A stretch of DNA of 64,000 nt from Streptomyces sp. NBC_01298 (GCF_035978755.1 NZ_CP108414.1:4650001-4714000), one strand, 5' to 3'; shown: positions 33,676 to 42,800, numbered from the stretch's first letter. A program made the numbers and translations. The notes: generated from the letters alone by a model not told the origin.

Positions 33676-34407
33676 TCACCTTGCCAAACCCTCCGGTGAG
33701 CCCTGGGCGAGGGTCCGCGTACCGGTCAGTTCGGCCCAGACCACGAGCCGGTGGCTGTGGCCCCATTCCGGGTCGCAGGTGGTCAGCGTCAGGTACTTGC
33801 CCAGCCCGGTGAAGGGCGAACGGGCCGGCACCGGATCGACGACGCCGACCTCCGTGGGGAGGGTGCGCAGCACGTCGGCGCGGACGGTGTACGTGTACCA
33901 GCCGGCGGCGTCCTTGAGGATGACGAGGTCGCCGGGGCGCAGCTTGGGGATGTCCTTGAAGGGGTCCCCGTACGTGCGCCGGTGGCCGGCCACCGCGAAG
34001 TTCCCGGTGCCGCCGAGCCGGGCCGTGCCGGCGTAGTGGCCCAGGCCCTTCTTCAGCAGCTCCGTGCCCGTGCCCTCCAGGACCGGCTTGTTCCAGTCGG
34101 GCCCGAAGCGCGGGACGTACATCTCGGCGAAGGCCCGGCCCGGCGGGTACGCGGCGGTCTCGGGCCCGGCCGGGGCCTTCGGCGGCGCGGGCAGCGGGGC
34201 GGCCGCGGGCGCCGCGGACCAGCGGTCGCGCATGCGGGCCATCTCCCCGTCCATGGCCTGGTCGGCCTTGACCCCGGTCCACAGCAGGACGTAGGCCACG
34301 AAGAGCACGATGAGCGAGCCCGCGGTCAGGCACACCTCGCTGAACGTCCGTACCAGCAGGCGCGGCACGTCGACGTCACGGGGTCGCGGACTCCAGCGGC
34401 TTCGCAT
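33676..34407 (-). CDS. Class E sortase (third of three)
   Basis: A 243-residue sortase with an N-terminal helix (about 23-45, EVCLTAGSLIVLFVAYVLLW), His in AVAGHRRTYG, Cys in TLTTCDP (TLTTCTP in the other two) and Arg in HSHRLVVWA. The Thr-to-Asp change after the Cys sets it apart. ATG 34407 lies 32 nt inside the end of the DUF881 gene, an unusually long overlap. Confidence 0.93.
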   Translation of the reverse strand: MRSRWSPRPRDVDVPRLLVRTFSEVCLTAGSLIVLFVAYVLLWTGVKADQAMDGEMARMRDRWSAAPAAAPLPAPPKAPAGPETAAYPPGRAFAEMYVPRFGPDWNKPVLEGTGTELLKKGLGHYAGTARLGGTGNFAVAGHRRTYGDPFKDIPKLRPGDLVILKDAAGWYTYTVRADVLRTLPTEVGVVDPVPARSPFTGLGKYLTLTTCDPEWGHSHRLVVWAELTGTRTLAQGSPEGLAR

Positions 34408-35152
34408 AGTGGAGGTCCACTGTGCCGGAGTAGCCCGGAAGTGTCAGCGCCTTGTGCTCGTCCACTTTCCAGCCGAGCCCGTACGCGTTCACGTACAGCT
34501 GGTAGTTCTGCAGCGCCGGGGAGGCCGCGAGGGCCTTCTTCAGGGCGCCCGGGTCGCCGACGGCCGACACCTTGTACGGGGGCGAGTACACCCGGCCCTG
34601 GAGGATCAGGGTGTTGCCCACGCAGCGCACGGCGCTGGTGGAGATCAGCCGCTGGTCCATGACCTGGATGCCCTGGGCTCCGCCCTGCCACAGGGCGTTG
34701 ACCACGGCCTGGAGGTCCTGCTGGTGGATCACCAGGTCGTTGGGCTGCGGCTCGGGCACGTTGGGGATGCGCGCCGTGGCGTTGGGGGGCGCGTCGTTCA
34801 GGGTCACCGTCAGGCCCTTGCCGGAGAGCTCCTCGGTGCCGGAGGCGGCGCGCAGGGCGGCCAGCTTGGCGTCCTCGGCCTTGGTGCTCCCGTTGTCGCG
34901 GTCGGCGAGCGCGTCTACCTCGCCGCGTGCGGTGGCGGTGCTCTTCTCCAGCTCCAGATTGTTCTGGCTGCGCTCCTGGATCAGGTCGGACAGCTTGAGG
35001 AGCGAGGCGTCCGTCCGGATGTTCGTACCCTTGGAGGTGTTGAAGCTGGTGACGAAGATCAAGCCGGCGAGAGCGAAAACGGCGGCCGTGAGCAGCCGGA
35101 CCGGTCTGGCACGGCGACGGGGACCCGCGGAGGAGTCGTCGGAATTGCTCAA
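34376..35152 (-). CDS. DUF881-domain membrane-anchored protein
   Basis: A 258-residue protein: an N-terminal basic stretch, one membrane helix (LLTAAVFALAGLIFVTSF), a coiled-coil-like segment (DLIQERSQNNLELEKS) and the extracytoplasmic DUF881 domain (GLTVTLNDAP, LVIHQQDLQAVVNALW). The family is common in actinobacteria near division genes, with unknown activity. TTG 35152 is preferred because GGAGAAGG sits just upstream; GTG 35176 lacks such a site. It is divergent from crgA. Confidence 0.85.
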   Translation of the reverse strand: MSNSDDSSAGPRRRARPVRLLTAAVFALAGLIFVTSFNTSKGTNIRTDASLLKLSDLIQERSQNNLELEKSTATARGEVDALADRDNGSTKAEDAKLAALRAASGTEELSGKGLTVTLNDAPPNATARIPNVPEPQPNDLVIHQQDLQAVVNALWQGGAQGIQVMDQRLISTSAVRCVGNTLILQGRVYSPPYKVSAVGDPGALKKALAASPALQNYQLYVNAYGLGWKVDEHKALTLPGYSGTVDLHYAKPLESATP

Positions 35153-35243
35153 CGTACCCTTCTCCTTCAACGCCACAGGTCCACTACGCTAACGGACGCC
35201 CGGGGCAGGCCAGGTCCCCAGCCCATCGACAGGAGAGCCCCTC

Positions 35244-35498
35244 GTGCCGAAGTCACGTATCCGCAAGAAGGACGACTACACGCCGCCCCCCACGCGGACG
35301 CCGCAGTCGATCAAGCTGACGAACCGCAACTGGGTCGCCCCGGTCATGCTGGCGTTCTTCTTGGTCGGCCTGGCGTGGATCGTCGTTTTCTATCTGTCCG
35401 AGACCCAGCTTCCGCTCGAAGCCCTCGGAAATTGGAACATTGTGGTCGGATTCGGCTTCATTGCGGCAGGATTCGGCGTCTCCACGCAGTGGAAGTAG
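35244..35498 (+). CDS. crgA: CrgA: cell-division coordination protein
   Basis: An 84-residue protein with a basic N-terminus ([16 protein letters not shown]) and two membrane helices (about 31-51 and 61-79), matching CrgA in length and sequence. In Streptomyces CrgA delays FtsZ-ring assembly before sporulation; in mycobacteria it tethers FtsZ to septal peptidoglycan enzymes. ACAGGAGAGCCCCTC precedes the GTG-coded start. Confidence 0.96.
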   Translation: MPKSRIRKKDDYTPPPTRTPQSIKLTNRNWVAPVMLAFFLVGLAWIVVFYLSETQLPLEALGNWNIVVGFGFIAAGFGVSTQWK

Positions 35499-35525
35499 TC
35501 CGGCTCCGCAAGCTCTCCCCATGAG

Positions 35526-35577
35526 TTATCCACAGCGTCATCCACACCTGAGGAAAAGACAGAAGATCTGTGGATAA
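35526..35577. promoter_or_regulatory. Facing pair of DnaA boxes between crgA and the rhomboid gene
   Basis: TTATCCACA (35526-35534) and its reverse TGTGGATAA (35569-35577), both perfect, 34 bp apart, with an additional TCATCCACACC nearby. The two genes on either side converge here. Confidence 0.65.
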
Positions 35578-35604
35578 CTCTGTGGAGAGTTGACGCCGGT
35601 GTGA

Positions 35605-36477
35605 TCAGGTGAGTGCGGAAAGCTCGGCCGTCCGGAGCACGATCAGGGCTGTGGCCAGCAGAAACACCGCCACACAGGTGCCCCACTGGACGAATTTGCG
35701 ATTCCGCGCGCCCATGTCCTTGGCGGGCCACAGGAAGCCCAGTGCCACCAGCGCACCGGTGAACAATCCACCGATATGGGCCTGCCACGACACGTTCAGC
35801 CCCGGCATGAAGGTCAGCACCAGCATGAACACCGCCATGGTGATCAGCGGGCGCATCTCGTACCGCATCCGCCGGAACAGCACCACGGTGGCGCCGAGCA
35901 GACCGAAGACGGCGCCGGAGGCACCGAGGGTCGGGACGTACATCGGGGTCAGCAGGTAGACCACAGCGCTGCCGCCCAGCGCTGACAACAGGTACACGGT
36001 GAGATATCGGGCCCGACCCAGCGCCTGCTCCAGCGGCCCGCCGATGAACCACAGGGCGAGCATGTTGCCCAGGATGTGCAGCGGGCCGACGTGCAGGAAC
36101 GTCGAGGTCAGCAGCCGGTAGTACTCGCCGGCGGCGACGCCTTCGAGTGGGCTGCCCGCCAGTCCGAAGAGAAAAAGTCGGCGCTCCAGCCCGGGGAAGA
36201 CGAGGGTCGCCAGGAACACCGCCACGTTGATCCCGATCAGGATCTTGGTGACCAGGTACGGATCGGCGGCGACCACCCCGCCCGCGATCGTCCGCGGAGC
36301 GTTGGCGGCGGGCCCGTGGCCCGTTCCCGAGCCTCCCCGGACGCACTCGGGGCACTGGAAGCCGACCGAGGCACTGATCATGCAATCGGGGCAGATCGGC
36401 CGCTCACAGCGCGTACAGCTGATCCCGGTCTCGCGGTCCGGGTGCCGGTAGCAGCCCGGAAGACGGTCGGTGTCCAT
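35605..36477 (-). CDS. Rhomboid-family intramembrane serine protease with N-terminal zinc-ribbon-like domain
   Basis: A 290-residue protein. Residues 1-45 carry Cys pairs (CYRHPDRETGISCTRCERPICPDC and FQCPEC) forming a zinc-binding head. Six membrane helices follow, with catalytic Ser in LGASGAVFG, His in WQAHIGG and the structural HILGNM. It cleaves transmembrane substrates inside the bilayer. Substrates are unknown, though the neighbouring sortase and division genes suggest envelope proteins. Confidence 0.93.
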   Translation of the reverse strand: MDTDRLPGCYRHPDRETGISCTRCERPICPDCMISASVGFQCPECVRGGSGTGHGPAANAPRTIAGGVVAADPYLVTKILIGINVAVFLATLVFPGLERRLFLFGLAGSPLEGVAAGEYYRLLTSTFLHVGPLHILGNMLALWFIGGPLEQALGRARYLTVYLLSALGGSAVVYLLTPMYVPTLGASGAVFGLLGATVVLFRRMRYEMRPLITMAVFMLVLTFMPGLNVSWQAHIGGLFTGALVALGFLWPAKDMGARNRKFVQWGTCVAVFLLATALIVLRTAELSALT

Positions 36478-36585
36478 CGGTCCCCTCGGTCGGGCGGAGA
36501 ACGCAGCGGCGAGGCGGCGGATCCACCCGCGCCCGTCCGGTACGTATCGAGGACGGACGGGCGGGGCCGAAAGGTTCCCCTGCGG

Positions 36586-37113
<528 letters not shown>

Positions 37114-37289
37114 GGATCTGCCTTTCTCTCGTCGTCACTGTCGGTTTCAGATCCTCCCACGGAGAGCTGCACCGGACGGAAATCGTCCACTCGTATGCCC
37201 TGTCGCGCATGCCGGTCAGCGGTATGGGAGGCATGATCCGACAAAGGGTGGAAAGGTGAACTGTGTCCGCCACCGAGGAGGAGGATCCT

Positions 37290-38045
37290 GTGACCCGCAA
37301 GGAAAGCGTGCGCCTGGCAGCATCAAGTGCCAGGGATACGGCGCGGCACGCAGCGGAAGTGGTGGCGCCGTACGCGGAATCCGCCAAGCACGCTGCGGTG
37401 CATTACGCCCACGAAGCAAATGAACGGCTGGCGCCGAAGGTGTCGTACGCGGCCGGCGAGGCTGCCAAGCAAGCCCGCCAGACGTACGACTGCCACGTAC
37501 AGCCCCGGATCAAGTCGGCGCGCTCCCACGTGCCGCCGAACGTCGACCGGGCGGCGTCCCATGCCGTGAAGCAGACCCGCCTGGCGGCCCGCTCCGCCGT
37601 GGACTACACGCAGCCGCGGCTGGAGAGCGCCCTCGCGGCGGCCCAGCCGGTGGCCGAAGAGGCCGCGTCCCGGTCGACGGCGGCGCTGGCGGCCCTGCGC
37701 GGCCAGGTGTCGGCCAAGGAAGTCCACAAGCTCGTGCGCAAGCACGAGCGGCGGGCGCGCTGCGGCCGGTGGTTCAAGGGCGCGGCCGTGGCCGGCGTCC
37801 TGGCCGGCGGGGCCTACGCCGCGTGGCGGTGGTGGGACCAGCAGTCGAACCCGGACTGGCTCGTCGAGCCGCCGGCCGCCACCGAGCTCTCGGCTCGGGA
37901 GGAGGCCCCGGCCTCCTTCGACGAGGAGCTGGCGGCGAAGAAGGCCGAGGGCGAGGGGTCTGATTTCGTGTCCGGCCTGGAAGCGGAGGCCGAGGCCGCG
38001 CAGGAGCGGATCGACGCGGAGGACGCGAAGCGCAAGCACCGCTGA
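37290..38045 (+). CDS. DUF5324-like actinomycete membrane protein
   Basis: A 251-residue protein: a long Ala/Lys/Glu-rich helical N-terminal part (AASSARDTARHAAEVVAPYAESAKHAA) resembling apolipoprotein-type amphipathic repeats, a single membrane helix (about 172-188, FKGAAVAGVLAGGAYAAW), then an acidic C-terminus. GTG 37290 was chosen because AGGAGGATCCT sits just upstream; an in-frame GTG at 37263 is a weaker option. Function is unknown. Confidence 0.8.
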   Translation: MTRKESVRLAASSARDTARHAAEVVAPYAESAKHAAVHYAHEANERLAPKVSYAAGEAAKQARQTYDCHVQPRIKSARSHVPPNVDRAASHAVKQTRLAARSAVDYTQPRLESALAAAQPVAEEAASRSTAALAALRGQVSAKEVHKLVRKHERRARCGRWFKGAAVAGVLAGGAYAAWRWWDQQSNPDWLVEPPAATELSAREEAPASFDEELAAKKAEGEGSDFVSGLEAEAEAAQERIDAEDAKRKHR

Positions 38046-38077
38046 GGACGCGTGAAGGAATGAACGTGAAGGAATGA

Positions 38078-38126
38078 ACGAGAGCGGGGCCCGGATCCTT
38101 TTCCAGGATCCGGGCCCCGCTCTCGT
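38078..38126. terminator. Bidirectional terminator, 22-bp perfect stem
   Basis: Arms 38078-38099 and 38105-38126 with loop TTTCC, between the convergent DUF5324-like and LysM genes. Confidence 0.92.
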
Positions 38127-38142
38127 GTGTTCGCCCCGGGGG

Positions 38143-38649
38143 CTAGCCGGGGAGGTTGAGCTTCATTCCGGGGTGGATCATGTCGGGGTTCGAGCCGATG
38201 ACGCCCTTGTTCATGGCGTAGAGCTCGCGCCAGCGGCCCTCGTTGCCGAGTTCGCGGCGGGCGATCGCGGAGAGCGAGTCGCCCGGGCGGACGGTGTACG
38301 TCCGCTGCGCCTTGGGCGCGGGCTTCGGCATCGGGGCCGCGGGCACCGCCTTGTGCGCGGCTGACGCCGGGGTGGGCGTGTGCGGGGCGGGCTTCGCCGC
38401 GGGCGGCGCCGGTGCGGCCTTGGGGGGCATCGGGGCGATCTTCGGCGGCGCCGCCGCCGCCATGCGCTCGGCGGCCGCCTTGGTCGCCGCTGCCGAGTCG
38501 GTGTACTTGATCCCGGTGTCGGCGGGCATCGCGGACGGCGGCGCCGGGGCGGCCGCGGCCTGCTGCTGCACCTGCTCAGCCGCCTTTTCTGCGGCCTTCT
38601 CGGCTTGTTCCTTCTTCTTGTCGGACCTCATGAAGTCGAACAGTCCCAT
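38143..38649 (-). CDS. LysM-domain protein without signal peptide
   Basis: A 168-residue protein. N-terminal charged segment MGLFDFMRSDKKKEQAEKA, an Ala/Pro-rich middle, and a C-terminal LysM domain (YTVRPGDSLSAIARRELGN to HPGMKLNLPG). LysM binds N-acetylglucosamine polymers, but no export signal is visible, so the protein may stay inside or leave by another route. ATG 38649 begins the conserved MGLFDF start. Confidence 0.88.
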   Translation of the reverse strand: MGLFDFMRSDKKKEQAEKAAEKAAEQVQQQAAAAPAPPSAMPADTGIKYTDSAAATKAAAERMAAAAPPKIAPMPPKAAPAPPAAKPAPHTPTPASAAHKAVPAAPMPKPAPKAQRTYTVRPGDSLSAIARRELGNEGRWRELYAMNKGVIGSNPDMIHPGMKLNLPG

Positions 38650-38735
38650 GTGCGTACGCCTCCGGCATGGTGGTGCCCCCCTGGGCTGATTGCCTTCTTC
38701 CACTGTCTGCCAGAAGGCGCGGGACGGCCCTGTGA

Positions 38736-38760
38736 CGGGGCCATCCGGGGGATGGCCCCG
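38736..38760 (-). terminator. Hairpin terminator behind the MarR gene
   Basis: Stem CGGGGCCATCC with its complement (38736-38746 and 38750-38760), 3-nt loop, immediately after the MarR stop on the minus strand. Confidence 0.75.
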
Positions 38761-38763
38761 GTT

Positions 38764-39246
38764 CTACTGGCGCGCCCGGCGGGCCGGCCTCGGGCTCTCC
38801 GACGGGGTCTCCAGATCGCCCTTGACCAGCAGGCTCAGCACCCGAACCACGGCCTCGCGGTCGGCGTCCGTGAGGGAGCCGAGCGCATCGGCGTGCACCT
38901 GGTCGACGATGCGGCTGCTCTCCTTCGCCAGGGCCGCGCCCTTCTCCGTGACCGTGATGACGCGGGCCCGGCGGTCCGTGCGGGATGGGCGCCGCTCGGC
39001 CAGTCCGGCCTTCTCCAGGGCGTCGACGGTGACGACCATCGTCGTCTTGTCCATGCCCCCGATCTCGGCGAGCTGGATCTGCGTCCGCTCCTCCCCCAGC
39101 GCGTGCACGAGCACGCAGTGCATCCGTGCCGTGAGCCCGACCTGGTCGAGCGCCGCCGCCATCCGGGTGCGCAGGACGTGACTGGTGTGGTCCAGGAGGA
39201 AGGAGAGGTCCGGCTCGTTCTCTGCTGCGGGCGCCATGGCTGTCAT
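38764..39246 (-). CDS. MarR-family transcriptional regulator
   Basis: A 160-residue winged-HTH protein: MHCVLVHALGEERTQIQLAEIGGMDKTTMVVTVDALEKAGLAERR is the recognition region and RRPSRTDRRARVITVTEKG the wing. It is divergent from an MFS exporter, with a 103-bp shared promoter region, so ligand-relieved repression of the exporter is likely. ATG 39246 is used; ATG 39237 is also possible. Confidence 0.92.
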   Translation of the reverse strand: MTAMAPAAENEPDLSFLLDHTSHVLRTRMAAALDQVGLTARMHCVLVHALGEERTQIQLAEIGGMDKTTMVVTVDALEKAGLAERRPSRTDRRARVITVTEKGAALAKESSRIVDQVHADALGSLTDADREAVVRVLSLLVKGDLETPSESPRPARRARQ

Positions 39247-39277
39247 GTCCGCCAGTCTAGCAATTTCAGTCCCCAAC

Positions 39278-39301
39278 AGATCGTCCGCAACGGAACTATC
39301 T
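39278..39301. promoter_or_regulatory. Imperfect palindrome, candidate MarR operator
   Basis: AGATCGTCCG and GGAACTATCT form an imperfect inverted repeat (7 of 10 positions) in the divergent marR-MFS promoter region, a typical place and size for a MarR dimer site. Confidence 0.45.
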
Positions 39302-39348
39302 GATACGGTCTTACCAAGTCAGCCCGCCGCTCACGACTGGGGACCCCG

Positions 39349-40845
39349 ATGCCTGCCACCTCCGCTCCCTCCACTCCCGCTCCCGCCCCCTCCCTCACCG
39401 CCTCGGCCGCCTCCTCCTCCGCCGCCTCCGCCGCCCCGGCCGCACCGCGCGGGCTGCGCTCCCGCTGGACCGCCCTCGGGGTGCTGTCCACCGGCGTCCT
39501 GATGACCGTCCTCGACGGCAGCATCGTCACCGTCGCGATGCCGGCCATCCAGAAGGACCTGGGCTTCAGCCCCGCGGGACTGAGCTGGGTCGTCAACGCC
39601 TACCTGATCGCCTTCGGCAGCCTGCTGCTCCTCGCCGGCCGGCTCGGCGACCTCATCGGCCGCAAGCGGATGTTCCTGGCCGGCACCGGCATCTTCACCG
39701 GAGCCTCCCTGCTCGCCGGATTCGCCGGCTCGCCCGAGGTACTGATCGCCGCCCGGTTCCTGCAGGGCCTCGGCAGCGCCGTGGCCGCGGCCGTCAGCCT
39801 GGGCATCCTGATCACGCTGTTCACCGAACCGCGCGAGCGGGCCAAGGCCATCGCAGTCTTCTCCTTCACCGGAGCGGCCGGAGCCTCCCTCGGTCAGGTG
39901 CTCGGCGGGGTCCTGACCGACGCCCTCGACTGGCACTGGATCTTCTTCATCAACCTGCCCATCGGACTCGCCGCCCTCGCGCTGGCCTCGCCCGCGCTCC
40001 CCGCCGATCGGGGACTGGGCCTGCGGGCCGGGGCGGACGTCATCGGCGCCCTGCTGGTCACCGCCGGCCTGATGCTCGGCATCTTCACCGTCGTCGAGGT
40101 GGAGCGCTACGGCTGGCTCTCGGTGCACACCCTCGGCCTCGGCACGCTCTCGATCGCCCTGCTCGCCGGCTTCACCGCACGCCAGGCCAGGACCCGCACC
40201 CCGCTGGTACCGCTGCGCATCTTCCGTTCGCGAACCGTGGTCGGCGCGAACCTGGTCCAGATGCTGATGGTGGCCGCGCTGTTCTCCTTCCAGGTCCTCG
40301 TCGCCCTGTACCTGCAGAACGTGCTCGGCTACGGAGCCGCCGAGACCGGCCTGGCGATGCTCCCGGCGGCCGTGGTCATCGGCGGGGTCTCCCTCTTCGC
40401 CTCGGCCCCCCTGAACGCCCGCTTCGGCGAGCGGGCCGTCCTGCTCGCCGGACTCGGACTGCTCGTCGCCGCCCTGGGCCTGCTGACCCGGCTCCCGGTC
40501 CACGCCGACTACGTCACCGACCTGCTCCCCGTGATGCTGCTGGCCGCCGGCTTCGGTCTGGCCCTGCCCGCCCTCACCGCACTCGGGATGTCCGGAGCCG
40601 ACGAGCAGGACGCGGGGCTCGCCTCGGGCCTGTTCAACACCACCCAGCAGATCGGCATGGCCCTCGGCGTCGCCGTCCTCTCCACCCTCGCGGCCGCCCG
40701 CACCGACTCCCTGCTCGGCACCGGCGCCGACCGCGCCGCGGCCCTGACCTCCGGCTACCACCTGGCCTTCGGTATCGGAGCCGGGCTGATGCTCACCGCG
40801 CTCGTGGTGGCGGCGACCCTGCTGCGGACCGGCCCGCGCCGGTGA
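39349..40845 (+). CDS. MFS drug exporter, DHA2 (14-helix) family
   Basis: A 498-residue proton-coupled exporter. Motif C region GASLGQVLGGVL, motif A GRLGDLIGRKR, and motif D1-like LDGSIVTVAMPAI mark the DHA2 group; about 14 helices are visible. An Ala/Ser/Pro-rich cytoplasmic leader of 35 residues precedes helix 1. It is probably controlled by the divergent MarR protein. The substrate is unknown. Confidence 0.93.
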   Translation: MPATSAPSTPAPAPSLTASAASSSAASAAPAAPRGLRSRWTALGVLSTGVLMTVLDGSIVTVAMPAIQKDLGFSPAGLSWVVNAYLIAFGSLLLLAGRLGDLIGRKRMFLAGTGIFTGASLLAGFAGSPEVLIAARFLQGLGSAVAAAVSLGILITLFTEPRERAKAIAVFSFTGAAGASLGQVLGGVLTDALDWHWIFFINLPIGLAALALASPALPADRGLGLRAGADVIGALLVTAGLMLGIFTVVEVERYGWLSVHTLGLGTLSIALLAGFTARQARTRTPLVPLRIFRSRTVVGANLVQMLMVAALFSFQVLVALYLQNVLGYGAAETGLAMLPAAVVIGGVSLFASAPLNARFGERAVLLAGLGLLVAALGLLTRLPVHADYVTDLLPVMLLAAGFGLALPALTALGMSGADEQDAGLASGLFNTTQQIGMALGVAVLSTLAAARTDSLLGTGADRAAALTSGYHLAFGIGAGLMLTALVVAATLLRTGPRR

Positions 40846-40856
40846 CTCCCGCCCGA

Positions 40857-40872
40857 TGTTTCACGTGAAACA
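40857..40872. other. parS site 1 (ParB binding)
   Basis: TGTTTCACGTGAAACA, the exact bacterial parS palindrome, immediately behind the MFS gene and about 22 kb from dnaN. Confidence 0.97.
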
Positions 40873-40910
40873 CCGGATACGGCGAACACGCCCGGACGCA
40901 CCGGGCGCGA

Positions 40911-40926
40911 TGTTTCACGTGAAACA
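40911..40926. other. parS site 2 (ParB binding)
   Basis: A second exact TGTTTCACGTGAAACA, 54 bp from the first. Both copies share flanking bases CGA on the left and CCGGA on the right. Confidence 0.97.
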
Positions 40927-40933
40927 CCGGAAC

Positions 40934-40972
40934 ACGACTGTGGGCCGCTCCACCGGAGCGGCCCACAGTCGT
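40934..40972. terminator. Bidirectional terminator, 18-bp perfect stem
   Basis: Arms 40934-40951 and 40955-40972 with a 3-nt loop ACC, between the convergent MFS and PEP-mutase-like genes. Confidence 0.9.
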
Positions 40973-40983
40973 TCCACCAGGTC

Positions 40984-41802
40984 CTACTTCACGAAGAGGC
41001 CGTTCAGCGTGCCGTAGTCGACCGCCCCGTCCAGCGCCCCGTAGGTCCCCTGCTCCAGTACCTCCACCGCCGCGGCGCGGGCCGCCGTATACGCCGCCTG
41101 CGCCACGCCGGTGCCGACACTGACCCGGCGCACTCCGGCCTTCGCCAGCTCGGCGACGGAAGGACCACCCGGACCGGCCATGGCGTTGACCGGCAGCGGG
41201 CCCCGCGCGATCTCGCCCAGGACCTCCAGGTCCAGCAGCCCCGGCACGAAGATCCCGTCGGCCCCGGCGGCGGCGTACGCCTCCACCCGCGCCAGTACGT
41301 CGGCGAGGCGGCCCGACTCCTCGCCGATCCCGAACAGGAAGACGTCGGTGCGGGCATTGATCACCAGCTCCGGCAGCCCGGCCGCGGTGGCCGCCGCACG
41401 GGCGGCGCGGATCCGTTCGGCCTGCTCCGCGGCGGTGCGGAGCCTACCGTCGGACGACTTGGAGTCCTCCAGATTGATCCCGACGGCTCCCGCCGCCACC
41501 ACCTCGCGCACGGTGGCCTCGACGTCCTCGTAGCCGCCCTCGATGTCCACCGTGACCGGGACGTCCACGGCGGCCACGATCCGGGCGGCCGCCGCCAGCA
41601 TCTCCGCCTTCGTCGCGTGCTGCCCGTCCCCGCGCCCGATCGACCAGGCCACGCCCCCGCTGGTGGTGGCGATGGCCTGCGCCCCGGCCGATTCGATCAC
41701 TGCCGCGCTGCCCGCGTCCCAGGCGTTGGGGAGAACGATCAGCGACGCACCCAGCTCCCGCAGCCGCAGCGCCTTCTCGGTGGTCTTCGCTTCTACGGTC
41801 AT
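40984..41802 (-). CDS. Isocitrate lyase/PEP mutase superfamily enzyme
   Basis: A 272-residue TIM-barrel enzyme: NAWDAGSAAVIESAGAQAIATTS at the N-terminus, VTVDIEGGYED (metal ligands), GINLEDSKS, INARTDVFLFG and GADGIFVPGLLD are family elements. It lacks the KKCGH motif of isocitrate lyases, so it resembles carboxyvinyl-phosphonate mutase or oxaloacetate/methylisocitrate lyase-like proteins of unknown substrate. GAGGAGAG precedes the ATG. Confidence 0.88.
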   Translation of the reverse strand: MTVEAKTTEKALRLRELGASLIVLPNAWDAGSAAVIESAGAQAIATTSGGVAWSIGRGDGQHATKAEMLAAAARIVAAVDVPVTVDIEGGYEDVEATVREVVAAGAVGINLEDSKSSDGRLRTAAEQAERIRAARAAATAAGLPELVINARTDVFLFGIGEESGRLADVLARVEAYAAAGADGIFVPGLLDLEVLGEIARGPLPVNAMAGPGGPSVAELAKAGVRRVSVGTGVAQAAYTAARAAAVEVLEQGTYGALDGAVDYGTLNGLFVK

Positions 41803-42057
41803 TCGAACTCTCCTCAGCCACAAGATTTCTAAGTGCTCGTCACATCGGCCCAACGGTAGAGGACACCTGCCGGAAAACGCCCTGGCCACCCAGCCGCTCC
41901 CCGTTACGCATCCATGACAGAAAGCCCACGTTCCAGTCGACGAGGATCCGTAGATTTCTCCTCAGCAGCCCCGCAGACCTGACCGGACGAACCCCGACAG
42001 CGACACCGCGGCATGCGACTCTCCGCCCCTTCACAGACAATGCTTCAAGGAGTCGTT

Positions 42058-42795
42058 ATGCGTACCGCCCTCCGTACCTCGATCGTCACCGCCGCCCTCG
42101 CCGGAGCGCTCCTGGCGCCCGCCGCGACGGCCCTCGCCGCGCCTACCGCGCCGGCCGCGCAGGCCGCGCAGGCCGTGACCTCCACGTCAACGGTTACCGC
42201 GGTGTCGGCCGCGTCCGGGAACACCTCCGGCGTCGACCGCTACGACGGCGAGAAGCACCTCGTCGCCAAGGGCCGCCTCGCGGTGCTGCGCAACGGCGCC
42301 GAGGGCCCGGAGGTCTGGATCCGCGCCGTCGGACCCGACTGGAAGCCCGGCGACGGCTGGGCCGGCCGCGTGCTGGCCAAGCTCGACCCGGCCCACAAGC
42401 GGGCCGTCATCGACGGCATCCGGTACGACCTCAAGAAGATCACCTCCGGCCCGCACGAGGGCCGCTACGGCCTCGGCGTCCGCGTCCTGGGCGGGGGCAC
42501 CGCCGACGGCTGGTACATCCTGCCGAAGGCCGCCAAGCCCACTCCGCAGGCCACCACCAAGCCCTCGGCGAAGCCCACCACCAAGCCCGCCGTGAAGCCC
42601 GCCTCCGTCACGCCGCAGACCGTCGTCGTCCCCCGGGGCCCGGTCGCCGCGGGCGCCGAGATCACCGGGGCCGCCTCCGCGGACACCGGCGACACCACCA
42701 GCACCGCCGCCGCCGGTGCCGCCCTCATCGCGATACTCGCCGCTGTCGGCACCGCGTTCATGGTCCGCGCCCGCAAGGCCCGCGCCCGCGGCTGA
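42058..42795 (+). CDS. Secreted, C-terminally anchored protein with degenerate sortase signal
   Basis: A 245-residue protein with a Sec signal peptide (MRTALRTSIVTAALAGALLAPAATALA, cleavage after ALA), a central globular part (about 60-160), a Lys/Pro/Thr-rich stalk (KPTPQATTKPSAKPTTKPAVKPA), and a C-terminal SADTGDTTST, hydrophobic helix, RARKARARG tail. The tail matches the layout of class E sortase signals (LAXTG, helix, basic tail) but with Ser in place of Leu. AAGGAG precedes ATG 42058. Confidence 0.82.
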   Translation: MRTALRTSIVTAALAGALLAPAATALAAPTAPAAQAAQAVTSTSTVTAVSAASGNTSGVDRYDGEKHLVAKGRLAVLRNGAEGPEVWIRAVGPDWKPGDGWAGRVLAKLDPAHKRAVIDGIRYDLKKITSGPHEGRYGLGVRVLGGGTADGWYILPKAAKPTPQATTKPSAKPTTKPAVKPASVTPQTVVVPRGPVAAGAEITGAASADTGDTTSTAAAGAALIAILAAVGTAFMVRARKARARG

Positions 42796-42800
42796 ACCAC

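Noticed and set aside
35253..35522. Minus-strand frame opposite crgA
   Set aside because: It overlaps the well-conserved crgA completely and shows no homology.
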